From the NCBI RefSeq assembly GCF_965200585.1, contig NZ_OZ241361.1: 64,000 nt of DNA, one strand, 5' to 3'. Source of the DNA: Bacterioplanoides sp965200585 (GTDB lineage Bacteria > Pseudomonadota > Gammaproteobacteria > Pseudomonadales > Oceanobacteraceae). Made by a program: the position numbers and the translations under genes. Below, one piece after another: positions 30,485-39,396 of the stretch (its first letter is position 1; every line of letters begins with the position of its first letter). The notes below the pieces were generated by a model. That model saw only the letters and a list, made by a program, of their open reading frames with translations, searched no databases and was not told the origin of the DNA.

Positions 30485-32314
30485 CTATTGCTCGCCATGC
30501 AGCTGAGCAAATATCTGCCCGGCCAGCTTTTTACTGATTCCCGGAACCTTCTCCAGTTCCTCTTTGCGCGCACTGCGCATGTTTTTTAAGCTGCCAAAGT
30601 GCAGCAGCAGATCGCGCCGACGCTTGGGGCCAACCCCCTGAAGCTTCTCAAGGCCGGATTCACCCCGGCTTTTAGCACGTTCTTTGCGATGCCCGGTAAT
30701 GGCAAAGCGGTGTGCCTCATCGCGCACCAGTTGTAACAACCGAAAACCTTCGTCGTGAGCGTCGGGCATTATAGGGCGAGTCGCATTGGCTTCCCATAAG
30801 AATTCCCAACCAGATTTGCGGGTCTCCCCTTTCGATATACCAAACGCCTGCACCTGGTCGGCCAGCTCCAGAGCATTTAACACATCATCAATACGATTAA
30901 TCTGCCCTTTGCCACCATCAATCAACAATAAGTCCGGCAGATCCTGCTGTTCTTTTAAGCGCGTCAGATGGCGGGTAACCGCCTGTTCCAATGCGGCATA
31001 GTCATCTCCCGCCGCCACGCCTTTGATCGAGAAGCGGCGATAGCGGGATTTGGTTAATCCTTCTTCTTCGCCATACACCACACAAGAGGCATAGGTTGCT
31101 TCGCCTTTTGAATGGGAAATATCAAAACACTCGATCCGTTTAGGCACGATGGGCAGCGTCAACAGATCAGCGACCTTCTCCAGCTTATTTAGCGCCGCCT
31201 GACGGCCTGAAATTTTTGTCTGCGCTCCGGTTTGAGCATTTTCCTGAGCCATGTGCAGCCATTGGCGATTTGAACCACGCACTCCGGCTGAATGCTGCAC
31301 TTTTTTCTGAAACTGCAGCTGAATCGCCTCTAACAAGGGCTCCAGTAGCGCTTTATCCACCTCAACAATCAGATCGCGCGGTAAGCCATCAACGGCGTGA
31401 TCCGCCAGATAAAACTGACTAATAAAGTCGACCAGCAACTCAGGCAGCGTTTCACCGGCTTTATTATCCGGATAAAAATTCTGACTGGAGGTCAGGCGGC
31501 CATTACGAAACGTAAGGCGATGAATACACAGTACGCCCTGCCAATCGACAATCGCCCAGGCATCTGCATTACCGGTGCCGCCATCGACAAACTGTTTCTC
31601 CTGAATGCGGCGCATCATCTCGATTTGGTCGCGCAACTCAGCCGCACGCTCAAATTGCAGCTGCTCCGAAGCCTGTTGCATCTCTGTTTGCAATAACTCA
31701 ATCAACTCACGGCTTTTGCCTTGCAAAAATAACCGCGCGTGGTCGATATCGCGTTGATAATCCGCCTGCGAGATTTTGCCAACACAGGGAGCTGAGCAGC
31801 GTTTGATCTCATATTGCAGGCATGGGCGGCTACGGTGCTTAAAGTAGGAATCTTCACAGGAGCGCAGCAAAAACAAACGCTGCAGATGGTTCAGCGCTTC
31901 GCGCACGGCTCCGCTGTTAGGGTAAGGGCCGAAATAACGACCGTCTTTTTTGCGCTTACCGCGTCGATAGGCCAGTAGCGGGTAATCATGATCCGAAAGG
32001 TGTAAAAACGGGTAGGACTTGCCGTCTTTCAGCAGGATATTGTAAGGCGGCTTGTGCTGTTTGATTAATGTCTGCTCTAGCAGCAGCGCTTCCGCTTCAT
32101 TAGCCGTAACCGTTACTTCAATATGATCAATGCGACCGACCAGAGCAACGGTTTTGGTATTCAGCCCACGCGCGCGAAAATAGCTGGAGACCCGGTTTTT
32201 AAGATTTTTGGCTTTGCCGACGTACAGTAATTCATCGTCGGCGGAGAACATACGATACACCCCGGCACGCTGGCTCAGGGTGTTCAGAAATGCCGGGATA
32301 TCAAATGCCGCCAT
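30485..32314 (-). CDS. uvrC: Excinuclease ABC subunit C
   Basis: UvrC makes both incisions in nucleotide excision repair. It has an N-terminal GIY-YIG domain (GVYRMFSADDELLYVGKAKNL), a UvrB-interacting UVR motif (ELIELLQTEMQQASEQLQFERAAELRDQ), an RNase H-like domain (IECFDISHSKGEATYASCVV; LLLIDGGKGQI) and a C-terminal tandem helix-hairpin-helix (LEKLQGVGPKRRRDLLLHFGS). It has 609 residues, full length. Its ATG overlaps the uvrY stop by one base. Confidence 0.96.
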   Translation of the reverse strand: MAAFDIPAFLNTLSQRAGVYRMFSADDELLYVGKAKNLKNRVSSYFRARGLNTKTVALVGRIDHIEVTVTANEAEALLLEQTLIKQHKPPYNILLKDGKSYPFLHLSDHDYPLLAYRRGKRKKDGRYFGPYPNSGAVREALNHLQRLFLLRSCEDSYFKHRSRPCLQYEIKRCSAPCVGKISQADYQRDIDHARLFLQGKSRELIELLQTEMQQASEQLQFERAAELRDQIEMMRRIQEKQFVDGGTGNADAWAIVDWQGVLCIHRLTFRNGRLTSSQNFYPDNKAGETLPELLVDFISQFYLADHAVDGLPRDLIVEVDKALLEPLLEAIQLQFQKKVQHSAGVRGSNRQWLHMAQENAQTGAQTKISGRQAALNKLEKVADLLTLPIVPKRIECFDISHSKGEATYASCVVYGEEEGLTKSRYRRFSIKGVAAGDDYAALEQAVTRHLTRLKEQQDLPDLLLIDGGKGQINRIDDVLNALELADQVQAFGISKGETRKSGWEFLWEANATRPIMPDAHDEGFRLLQLVRDEAHRFAITGHRKERAKSRGESGLEKLQGVGPKRRRDLLLHFGSLKNMRSARKEELEKVPGISKKLAGQIFAQLHGEQ

Positions 32315-32973
32315 CAGGCGGAAACGCCCGGATCTACCGCAGGATCAACCAGGCCATGGCGAATGGCGAGCAAGGTCAGCTGAACATCACTTTCAATATT
32401 CATCTTGTCGAAAATACGATAACGATAGCTGTTGACCGTTTTAGGGCTTAGAAACAACTTCTCGCTGATGGACTGCACCTTCTGACAACCAACGATCATC
32501 AGCGCAATCTGCATTTCACGCTCAGACAACTCATCAAACGGAGATGCCTGCTCCTGTTGGAATGGCTTTAATGCCATGCGCTGAGCAATTTCGGAGCTGA
32601 TGTATTTCTGCCCGGTTTTTACCTTCAGAATGGCACTGTACATCTCGGCCGCGTCCGCGCCCTTAGTAATGTAACCACTGGCACCAGCTTGCAATAAGCG
32701 CGAAGCAAACGGGTTGTCGTCGCAGGCGGATACCGCAATAACGTGAATCTCTGAATTCTGGCGGGTAATTTTACGGGTGGCCTCAAGACCACCAATGCCA
32801 GGCATATGAACATCCATCAGGATGATATCGGGTGGCGTATCTTTAGCAAACTGGACCGCTTCCTCTCCACTGGCGGCTTCCCCAATCACTTCAATGCCAT
32901 TCTGATCAGCAAGGATTCGCGATATTCCTGAGCGAACCAATTCATGATCATCAACGACCAAAACCTTAATCAA
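32314..32973 (-). CDS. uvrY: Response regulator UvrY/GacA
   Basis: This is the response regulator of the BarA/GacS two-component system, which switches on CsrA-sequestering small RNAs. The receiver domain has Asp in DIILMDVHMPG (residue 54), and the LuxR-type HTH is ELSEREMQIALMIVGCQKVQSISEKLFLSPKTVNSYRYRIF. It has 219 residues, upstream of uvrC as in E. coli and Pseudomonas. Its sensor kinase is not in this window. Confidence 0.93.
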   Translation of the reverse strand: MIKVLVVDDHELVRSGISRILADQNGIEVIGEAASGEEAVQFAKDTPPDIILMDVHMPGIGGLEATRKITRQNSEIHVIAVSACDDNPFASRLLQAGASGYITKGADAAEMYSAILKVKTGQKYISSEIAQRMALKPFQQEQASPFDELSEREMQIALMIVGCQKVQSISEKLFLSPKTVNSYRYRIFDKMNIESDVQLTLLAIRHGLVDPAVDPGVSA

Positions 32974-33122
32974 AGAGAGGTACCTCTGTTAATTTACTCA
33001 CCTGAATTTAGGCGCCAGGCGAGCAAAATTTCTAAAAACTGAATCATGCCGTGATGCGTCAGACCTGACAACCAACTTCAGGAAAATATGAGCGTCGCTT
33101 AACGCTATGATCCGGATCAAAT

Positions 33123-35849
33123 TCACAGATTCCGGCCAAACGACAGCATTTTCTTTCGTTGCCAGCCATGCTGCATGGGGTTGAGGTTTTTGACGACGTC
33201 CACCACCCCCTCGGCCACATTCTTATGCAAACTAAAGCCCAGATGCTCACACAGGCCGAGCATACCAGAGTTATGTGGCAACACAGTACCAAAAACCTGC
33301 AGCACGCCACGCTCAGTGAGGTATTCAATAATCCGGATCATTAAATGATGACCCAATCCCTCGCCACGGCATTTGTCATCAATGATCACTGAATATTCTG
33401 CTGTCACATCATCCGGATCAATCCAGGCGCGGACAACGCCATATAACTTGTTGTCGCGCATGGCCACAAAGGCCATCTCCCGGTCGTAATCAATCTGGGT
33501 AAAGCGTGCCAGCTCTTTATGGTCGAACTGCCGCCGGGCAGTGAAGAAGCGTAAGCGTAATGATTCCTGACTCAGGCGCTGATAAAACTGCTCCAGCAGG
33601 GGCTCATCTTCACCGCGAATCGGACGAATGCGGTAAAAATTATCATTCTTGCTCTGGTAGTGATTCTCCAGCTCCAGTGGATATGGCTGCATCGCGGATT
33701 TAACCGGCAGTCCAACTTCACCCGCCACACCAATCACCCGATAACGACCAACTTGCTGACGAATGGCATTGGCTTCAAATCCGGCAATCCAGGGGTGATT
33801 CAGCACCATATGCGATAACGCCACCAGCCAGCGCTCCAACGTAATTAACTCGCGCAGCAGGTTGTCTGAGCGTTCGCTTAATACCTTATAAAAATGGGTG
33901 CGCTTGATCAGTTTTTCCGCCAGATTGGCGTTCAGTGGTGGCAACGCTACTTCGCGATCAACCAGAATATCGGCCGTTGAACCGCCGCCACCAAAGAAAA
34001 TATACGGCCCAAGCTCTTCATCGCGGCCAATACCGAATGAAAACTGCAGATTGTCCAGGGCCCGATACTGCTTCTGAACGGTGTAGCCCAATACCGGACT
34101 GTGCGGGAACGCAGCAGCAATTTCTCGCTCAAGTCGTGCTGCCGCCGGAGCCAGGCTGCTTTCTTTATAGATTTCCCGCGCCACCGAACGCAGCCGCTCA
34201 CGCGGGTTGTCGCCATAAGCAAAAGGATACAAATAGTCGCGGTGATGCACGCGAATCACCCAGGGTTTTTCGATGCGCAGCGCCTGAGACTGCATATCAG
34301 ATACGGTCTCGCAGTAATAGTTTTCACAAATGGCAAAGCCATAGGCTTCCAGCAGACTCCAGGCATGGGTTGGCAACAGATAATCGCCGGGGCGGTGCGT
34401 CTCCAGAATCTGACGATCGACTTCTTTGTGCGCCAGTGAAACCGGCACTTCCAGACTCTCCGGCGTCTCGCGCAATAACGCCTGAGTGCGCTGATGTTGC
34501 ACCATATACATATAGGATTTAATGGCGTTGTCCGGCGTATCAAACGTCGGGATGCCCTGCTGATCAAAATACTCACGAGCATCTTCGGCGGTGTGCTCTC
34601 CCATCCAGCTGGTCAGAATGGTTTTCTGGGTTTTACGCGTTAGCTCTCCCAGTGCCTTGGCATTCTCCATACTGTTATTACCCAGGCTCGGGATATTGAT
34701 CACCAGCACGGCATCCACCTGGCGATCCGATACCAGAGTATTAACCACTGCCGCTAATTGATGGGCTTTCAGCTCCGGGTTCAGTAACACCGGATTGCTG
34801 GTTTTAACGTATTCCGGCAACAGCCCCCGTAAATGAGAGCGGGTTTCTTCGGACAACTCAGCCAGTCGGCCGTTATCATGAATCAGTCGATCCATTGCCA
34901 GAATGGCCGGGCCACGTCCATTTGCCACAATGGCCAGTCGTGGGCCAAAGGTTTTCTTTCTCGGACTGAGCGCATCAACACAATCAAACAGCTCATCGGT
35001 CGCTGACACACGCAAAATACCGGCGCGCGCCAGTGTTTCATCAATCAGTGCATCACGACTGCGCAGCCCTTTTGGAGTTTCAATGCGGCTAAGTGGACTT
35101 TGTGGGAAGCGATTGCTTTTAACCGCCAGCACCAGCTTATGACGGGACGCTGCCCGCAATGAGCGTAACAAGGCTTTGCCCGAACCAATTTCATCCAGCT
35201 GAATCAGCAAAGTCCGAACATGGGGCTCCTGCACAATGTAGTCGATCAGATCTGGCAAGCTGACATCCTGACTCTTGCCCAGTGTCAGCACGTGAGAGAA
35301 ACCAATGTTGCGGCTATAAGCCCAGTCCATGACGCCCGAAGCCAATGTGCCGGATTGTCCGATATAGGCGATATTGCCTTTGCGCACCGGCACATGCAGA
35401 AAGCTGGCGTTCAGATTACGCCAAGGCATCACAATACCAAGACAATCCGGCCCCAAAATCCGCATCCGGGTTTGCTCAACCACCTGATCAAGGCGATCGG
35501 ATGACGGTCGGAACTGCCAGGAGCGCGCCCGGGCAATCCCGCCGGTCAGCAGCATGGCAGCACCAATGCCCTGCTTATGTAGCTGCTTGATGATTTTAGG
35601 GACTGTTTCAGCCGGCGTGCAGATAATTGCCAGATCCGGCACCTGCTTTAACTCACCAATACGCGTTAACGCAGGCAGGCTGTAAATTGTTTTATAGCCA
35701 CGACTATTAATCGGAATAATGGTGCCACTGTATTCGCTGCTCAGCAGATTGCGGACGATGGCACCGCCCAGGCTTCCCTGTCGCTCAGACGCCCCGATAA
35801 CCGCAATGCTGGCAGGTTGAAAAAAAAGTTCGAGCGAGCGTGTACCCAT
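33123..35849 (-). CDS. Pat-type protein lysine acetyltransferase (acyl-CoA synthetase-like/GNAT)
   Basis: The 908-residue protein joins an NDP-forming acyl-CoA synthetase-like part with a C-terminal GNAT domain. The first part covers a CoA-binding Rossmann domain (FFQPASIAVIGASERQGSLG), ligase-CoA domain, and an ATP-grasp-like domain from ~480. The GNAT domain spans ~730-890 (IRPIRGEDEPLLEQFYQRLS; YSVIIDDKCRGEGLGHHLM). This is the architecture of YfiQ/PatZ/Pat, which acetylates and inactivates acetyl-CoA synthetase and other proteins. The usual ligase His is not apparent to me, consistent with a regulatory role. It is divergent from an HDAC-like gene. Confidence 0.9.
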   Translation of the reverse strand: MGTRSLELFFQPASIAVIGASERQGSLGGAIVRNLLSSEYSGTIIPINSRGYKTIYSLPALTRIGELKQVPDLAIICTPAETVPKIIKQLHKQGIGAAMLLTGGIARARSWQFRPSSDRLDQVVEQTRMRILGPDCLGIVMPWRNLNASFLHVPVRKGNIAYIGQSGTLASGVMDWAYSRNIGFSHVLTLGKSQDVSLPDLIDYIVQEPHVRTLLIQLDEIGSGKALLRSLRAASRHKLVLAVKSNRFPQSPLSRIETPKGLRSRDALIDETLARAGILRVSATDELFDCVDALSPRKKTFGPRLAIVANGRGPAILAMDRLIHDNGRLAELSEETRSHLRGLLPEYVKTSNPVLLNPELKAHQLAAVVNTLVSDRQVDAVLVINIPSLGNNSMENAKALGELTRKTQKTILTSWMGEHTAEDAREYFDQQGIPTFDTPDNAIKSYMYMVQHQRTQALLRETPESLEVPVSLAHKEVDRQILETHRPGDYLLPTHAWSLLEAYGFAICENYYCETVSDMQSQALRIEKPWVIRVHHRDYLYPFAYGDNPRERLRSVAREIYKESSLAPAAARLEREIAAAFPHSPVLGYTVQKQYRALDNLQFSFGIGRDEELGPYIFFGGGGSTADILVDREVALPPLNANLAEKLIKRTHFYKVLSERSDNLLRELITLERWLVALSHMVLNHPWIAGFEANAIRQQVGRYRVIGVAGEVGLPVKSAMQPYPLELENHYQSKNDNFYRIRPIRGEDEPLLEQFYQRLSQESLRLRFFTARRQFDHKELARFTQIDYDREMAFVAMRDNKLYGVVRAWIDPDDVTAEYSVIIDDKCRGEGLGHHLMIRIIEYLTERGVLQVFGTVLPHNSGMLGLCEHLGFSLHKNVAEGVVDVVKNLNPMQHGWQRKKMLSFGRNL

Positions 35850-36003
35850 ATCAGGAATTCCATAAGTTCAGTCATGCACTATTAGCTGGCCATGCTGACA
35901 ACCTATGAGTTATGTCAGCCATTAGCGAGTTGTACAGGGTCTCTGTTAGTTGCGCACCATGTCAGCATGGTACACTGCCAGAAAATACCAATTCTGGCGC
36001 ATT

Positions 36004-36936
36004 ATGACGACGGCTTATTACACCTTCGAGCAACACTTTGCCCACCACACCGGGGATGACCACCCGGAACATGCTCTTCGTTTATTGGCGATTGAGCAGG
36101 GTCTTAAGCAATCCGGCCTGTGGGATCAGCTCGATATCATTCAGGGGAGTATGGCGCATACGCCGGATATTGTCCGCGCTCATAGCCATGGTTATTTCCA
36201 GCAATTGCAGCTGATCCAGCCTGAACAAGGTCATATTTACGTCGACGAAGACACGCCAATGGCACCGGGCACACTGGAAGCCGCCTTATACTCGGTTGGC
36301 ACGACCACTCAGGCACTGGATGATGTTTTACTCAAAAAGAGCCTTCACAATAACGCTTTTGTTGGCGTCCGCCCTCCGGGTCATCATGCCGAACATAATA
36401 AAAGCATGGGTTTTTGCTTTTTTAATAACCTGGCGATTGCCGCCTTAAGAGCAGCTGAGGTTCATCACCTACAGCGCATTGCGATCATTGATTTTGATGC
36501 ACACCAGGGCAACGGCACCATAGATATTCTGGCGAATGACCCTCGTTTTTTGATCTGCTCCAGCTTTCAGCACCCGTTTTACCCTAATTCTCATTATCAG
36601 GTCGGCTTCTATAATAATGTGATTAATATTCCGTTATTAGCTGGAACCGACAGTCAGACCTTTCGCAGCGCCACCTATGATGGCTGGCATGAAGCACTGA
36701 GTTCTTTTTCTCCGGAGCTGATTTTAGTATCGGCTGGATTCGATGCCCACGAAGCTGATCCGATGGCGGAGTTAAACCTTCAGGATGATGACTATCGCTG
36801 GTTGGGTGAATGGATCGCTGAATTGGCCGGGAAACGTAACACCCCGGTGCTATCCGCGCTTGAAGGTGGTTATGACCTGAATGCCCTATCGCGTTCAGTA
36901 GTGGCTTATATTGGAGCGATGAGAGCAACTGATTAA
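36004..36936 (+). CDS. Histone-deacetylase-family amidohydrolase
   Basis: This is a zinc hydrolase of the arginase/deacetylase fold. Visible are HPEHALRLLAIEQGL, the HH pair and general base in RPPGHHAEHNKSMGFCFFNNLAIAA, the metal-binding DFDAHQGNGT, and a second Asp in VSAGFDAHEADPMAEL with the GGYDLNALSRS end. The 310 residues from the ATG at 36004 fit bacterial class II-like enzymes. Substrates in the family include acetyl-lysine and acetyl-polyamines. Divergent placement next to a lysine acetyltransferase favours a protein deacetylase role, as inference. Confidence 0.88.
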   Translation: MTTAYYTFEQHFAHHTGDDHPEHALRLLAIEQGLKQSGLWDQLDIIQGSMAHTPDIVRAHSHGYFQQLQLIQPEQGHIYVDEDTPMAPGTLEAALYSVGTTTQALDDVLLKKSLHNNAFVGVRPPGHHAEHNKSMGFCFFNNLAIAALRAAEVHHLQRIAIIDFDAHQGNGTIDILANDPRFLICSSFQHPFYPNSHYQVGFYNNVINIPLLAGTDSQTFRSATYDGWHEALSSFSPELILVSAGFDAHEADPMAELNLQDDDYRWLGEWIAELAGKRNTPVLSALEGGYDLNALSRSVVAYIGAMRATD

Positions 36937-37027
36937 AGGAAGCAGTTAAAGCAAGCAGGCTGACTTAAGAGCAAACTGAGCATTCTCTCTGGCATGGGAG
37001 TCATGTGGCCTGAGCGCCAGAAACGAA

Positions 37028-37060
37028 AAAGCCCCGCTCACTAACAGTAAGCGGGGCTTT
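37028..37060. terminator. Bidirectional terminator
   Basis: AAAGCCCCGC pairs with GCGGGGCTTT around a 13-nt loop. It lies between the HDAC-like gene and the convergent tRNA-Ser. Confidence 0.85.
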
Positions 37061-37068
37061 AAAATAAG

Positions 37069-37159
37069 TGGCGGAGGGATAGGGATTTGAACCCTAGATA
37101 GGCTATTAACCTATGCCGGTTTTCAAGACCGGTGCTTTCAACCGCTCAGCCATCCCTCC
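37069..37159 (-). tRNA. tRNA-Ser (UGA)
   Basis: The 91-nt gene has the long class II variable arm, acceptor stem GGAGGGA/TCCCTCC, CCA encoded, and anticodon TGA in CTTGAAAA. It stands alone between convergent and divergent genes. Confidence 0.96.
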
Positions 37160-37301
37160 GACGCGAGGCGTATAATACCCTCTTTTTATTCGAGTGCAAC
37201 TCTTTTTTTAAAATTTTTCTATTAAATCAATGTGATAGCCGATTCTTTTCATTCAAAGCATTGGCACTTATCATTATCGCCTTATCTACAGAGTCTGCGT
37301 T

Positions 37302-38084
37302 ATGGCCCGAATCTCCATCTTTTTGAACCAAAGCCCCTTCACTTTTAGCAGCCATTTACAGGCAATGGACTACATTCGCGAAGCATCCCGCGAGCACCAG
37401 ATATTGCGGGTTTTCTTCTACCAGGATGCGGTACTGGCGGGGCTTAACAATCAGCAGCCTATTCAGGGCCAGCCCAGCATTGTTGAGTTATGGCAAACAC
37501 TGGCAAAGGAAGTTGGTTTTCCATTGCAGGCTTGCATCGCCAACAGTCTGCGTCGGGGTCTTTTTGATGAAACAGAGGCGGCACGTTACAACAGCACGGC
37601 GAATCTGGCTGATAGTTTTGCCCTGACCGGGCTGGGTGAAATGGCCGAGGCCGTTGCTGAATCCGATCAATTGATACAGTTTGGCGAACACACCCAGACA
37701 ACACATGCTCAGACCACTAGCATTTCAGGCGTTTCTAACGCCAGTGACATTACAATCGACCTGCTGATCCATATTAAAACTCCACCCACACTGGATCTGG
37801 AGCCGCTGGAGCTTGGCATGGCGTGCGCCGCATTCGAACAAAAGGTAGCTTTTGTTTTCAGCGGTGACGGCAAGCGCTGGCTACAGAAGGATTTACCCGC
37901 CCTGCGCCCCGGAGGCAAATCGGCCAGTAAGCTGATCAGTGCCCTGGCGATGTACGATTGTGATCAGGTCTATTATCTAGCCGAAGACAATAATGATGCC
38001 ACTGAGCTGAGTACGGCTGCACCTATCTCGTCAGACGCCTATTTGTCACTGCAACAAAACAGCAAACACCAACTTCTTTTCTGA
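37302..38084 (+). CDS. TusD-TusC fusion protein (sulfur relay)
   Basis: Two DsrE-family domains lie in one 260-residue chain. Residues 1-~125 match TusD, with the persulfide-carrying Cys in LQACIANSLRRGLFD. Residues ~148-260 match TusC (ITIDLLIHIKTPPTLDLEPLELGMACAAFEQKVAFVF). The two halves are joined by a Thr/Gln-rich linker. In most bacteria these are separate genes followed by tusB. The complex passes sulfur from TusA to TusE for 2-thiouridine at tRNA position 34, made by MnmA (present at 57920). No TusB is found here. Confidence 0.82.
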   Translation: MARISIFLNQSPFTFSSHLQAMDYIREASREHQILRVFFYQDAVLAGLNNQQPIQGQPSIVELWQTLAKEVGFPLQACIANSLRRGLFDETEAARYNSTANLADSFALTGLGEMAEAVAESDQLIQFGEHTQTTHAQTTSISGVSNASDITIDLLIHIKTPPTLDLEPLELGMACAAFEQKVAFVFSGDGKRWLQKDLPALRPGGKSASKLISALAMYDCDQVYYLAEDNNDATELSTAAPISSDAYLSLQQNSKHQLLF

Positions 38085-38089
38085 TCATT

Positions 38090-38404
38090 ATGATGCCGTT
38101 AAATACCGACAAAGATGGCTTTTTAGCCGACCTTAGCGACTGGAACCCTGACGTTGCCAAGCAGCTCGCTGATTCTGAACAGATAGAACTGACTCCCGAG
38201 CACTGGGAAGTCATTGACGCGTTGCGGGCCTTTTATCAGGAATTTGATATCTCACCGGCCATGCGGCCACTAAGCAAATATCTGAAACAAACACTGGGCG
38301 CGGAGAAATCCTCCAGCATCTATCTGTTAACCCTATTTCCCGGCAGTCCGGCCAAAATTGCCGCCAAAATTGCCGGACTACCCCGACCGGAGAACTGCCT
38401 CTGA
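38090..38404 (+). CDS. tusE: Sulfurtransferase TusE (DsrC family)
   Basis: TusE hands sulfur to MnmA. The 104-residue protein has DKDGFLADLSDWNPDVAKQLA and HWEVIDALRAFYQEFDISPAMRPL, and ends PRPENCL with the conserved penultimate Cys. It starts 5 bp after the TusDC stop. A second ATG at codon 2 is equally possible. Confidence 0.93.
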   Translation: MMPLNTDKDGFLADLSDWNPDVAKQLADSEQIELTPEHWEVIDALRAFYQEFDISPAMRPLSKYLKQTLGAEKSSSIYLLTLFPGSPAKIAAKIAGLPRPENCL

Positions 38405-39396
38405 TGAGCACTCAGGAAAAACACGATCTTGCCGAATACGTACGCATTCTGGCGCGCGGCAAAAACGCCAGCCGCCATATGACGCTTGATGAAGCGCACT
38501 ACACCATGAGCAATATGCTGAAAGGGAATTATCGCCCTGAGCAACTGGGTGCGATTTTTATGCTGATGCGAGTGCTGGAAGAAGACGAGCAGGAGATTGC
38601 CGGATTTGCCAAAGCCATCAGTGAGTATCTGCCACAGGATCTGGATGCCGATCTGTTATGGGCCAGTTATGCCGGCAAGCGTCGCCAGCCGTTCTGGTGT
38701 TTGTTGTCGGCATTATTACTGAAAGACATGGGCTATAAAATTCTGTTTCATGGCAGCTTGTCACACACCGAAGGGCGGATTTATCTGCATGAGGTATTTG
38801 AGCAATTTAACCTGCCACAACTCACGCAAGCCAGCGAGATGCGCCACCATTCGCTGGCCTACCTGCCCTGCTCCGCCATTAACCCTCAGCTGCAGGAATG
38901 GTTGTTATTAAAATCGGTACTGGGGGTACGCTCTCCGATCAACACGGTGCTGAAAACCATTTCACCCCAGCACGTCCCCAGTGTTCAGGGTATTTTTCAC
39001 CCCAATTACAAAGCCATGCACTGCGGTGCTGCTGCACTATTGAATCACGATGCCCTGGTAATTAAAGGCGAAGGTGGTGAATTTGAGGTCAATCCGGAAC
39101 GCAAATGCGTTGCTCAGTATTGCTTTAACGGCGAGCAAGGTGAAATTGTTATTCAAAACGACCAAAGCTTGTTTGAAGACAAGCCAAAAGACACCTCACC
39201 ACAACACCTGAGTGATGTGTGGCACGGTCGCTTACACAGTGAATATGCTGAACAGGCGGTGGTTAAGACAGCCGCGTTGGCATTGTGTGCCATCGAAAAA
39301 AGCAGCGATTATGACGCTGCTTTTGATCGTTGCAAGACGGCCTGGGATGCACGAAGCAAAGACCACAACACCGTAACTGACCAGCTTACACTTTAA
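38404..39396 (+). CDS. ybiB: TrpD2 / YbiB-family glycosyltransferase-like protein
   Basis: The 330-residue protein resembles anthranilate phosphoribosyltransferase: helical N-domain (ASRHMTLDEAHYTMSNMLKGNYRPEQLGAIFMLMRV) and a catalytic-like domain with HPNYKAMHCGAAALLNHDALVIKGEGGEFEVNP. TrpD2 proteins lack the anthranilate site and bind nucleic acid. Next to tusE it follows the pseudomonad order. It overlaps the tusE stop by one base (TGATG). Confidence 0.85.
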   Translation: MSTQEKHDLAEYVRILARGKNASRHMTLDEAHYTMSNMLKGNYRPEQLGAIFMLMRVLEEDEQEIAGFAKAISEYLPQDLDADLLWASYAGKRRQPFWCLLSALLLKDMGYKILFHGSLSHTEGRIYLHEVFEQFNLPQLTQASEMRHHSLAYLPCSAINPQLQEWLLLKSVLGVRSPINTVLKTISPQHVPSVQGIFHPNYKAMHCGAAALLNHDALVIKGEGGEFEVNPERKCVAQYCFNGEQGEIVIQNDQSLFEDKPKDTSPQHLSDVWHGRLHSEYAEQAVVKTAALALCAIEKSSDYDAAFDRCKTAWDARSKDHNTVTDQLTL

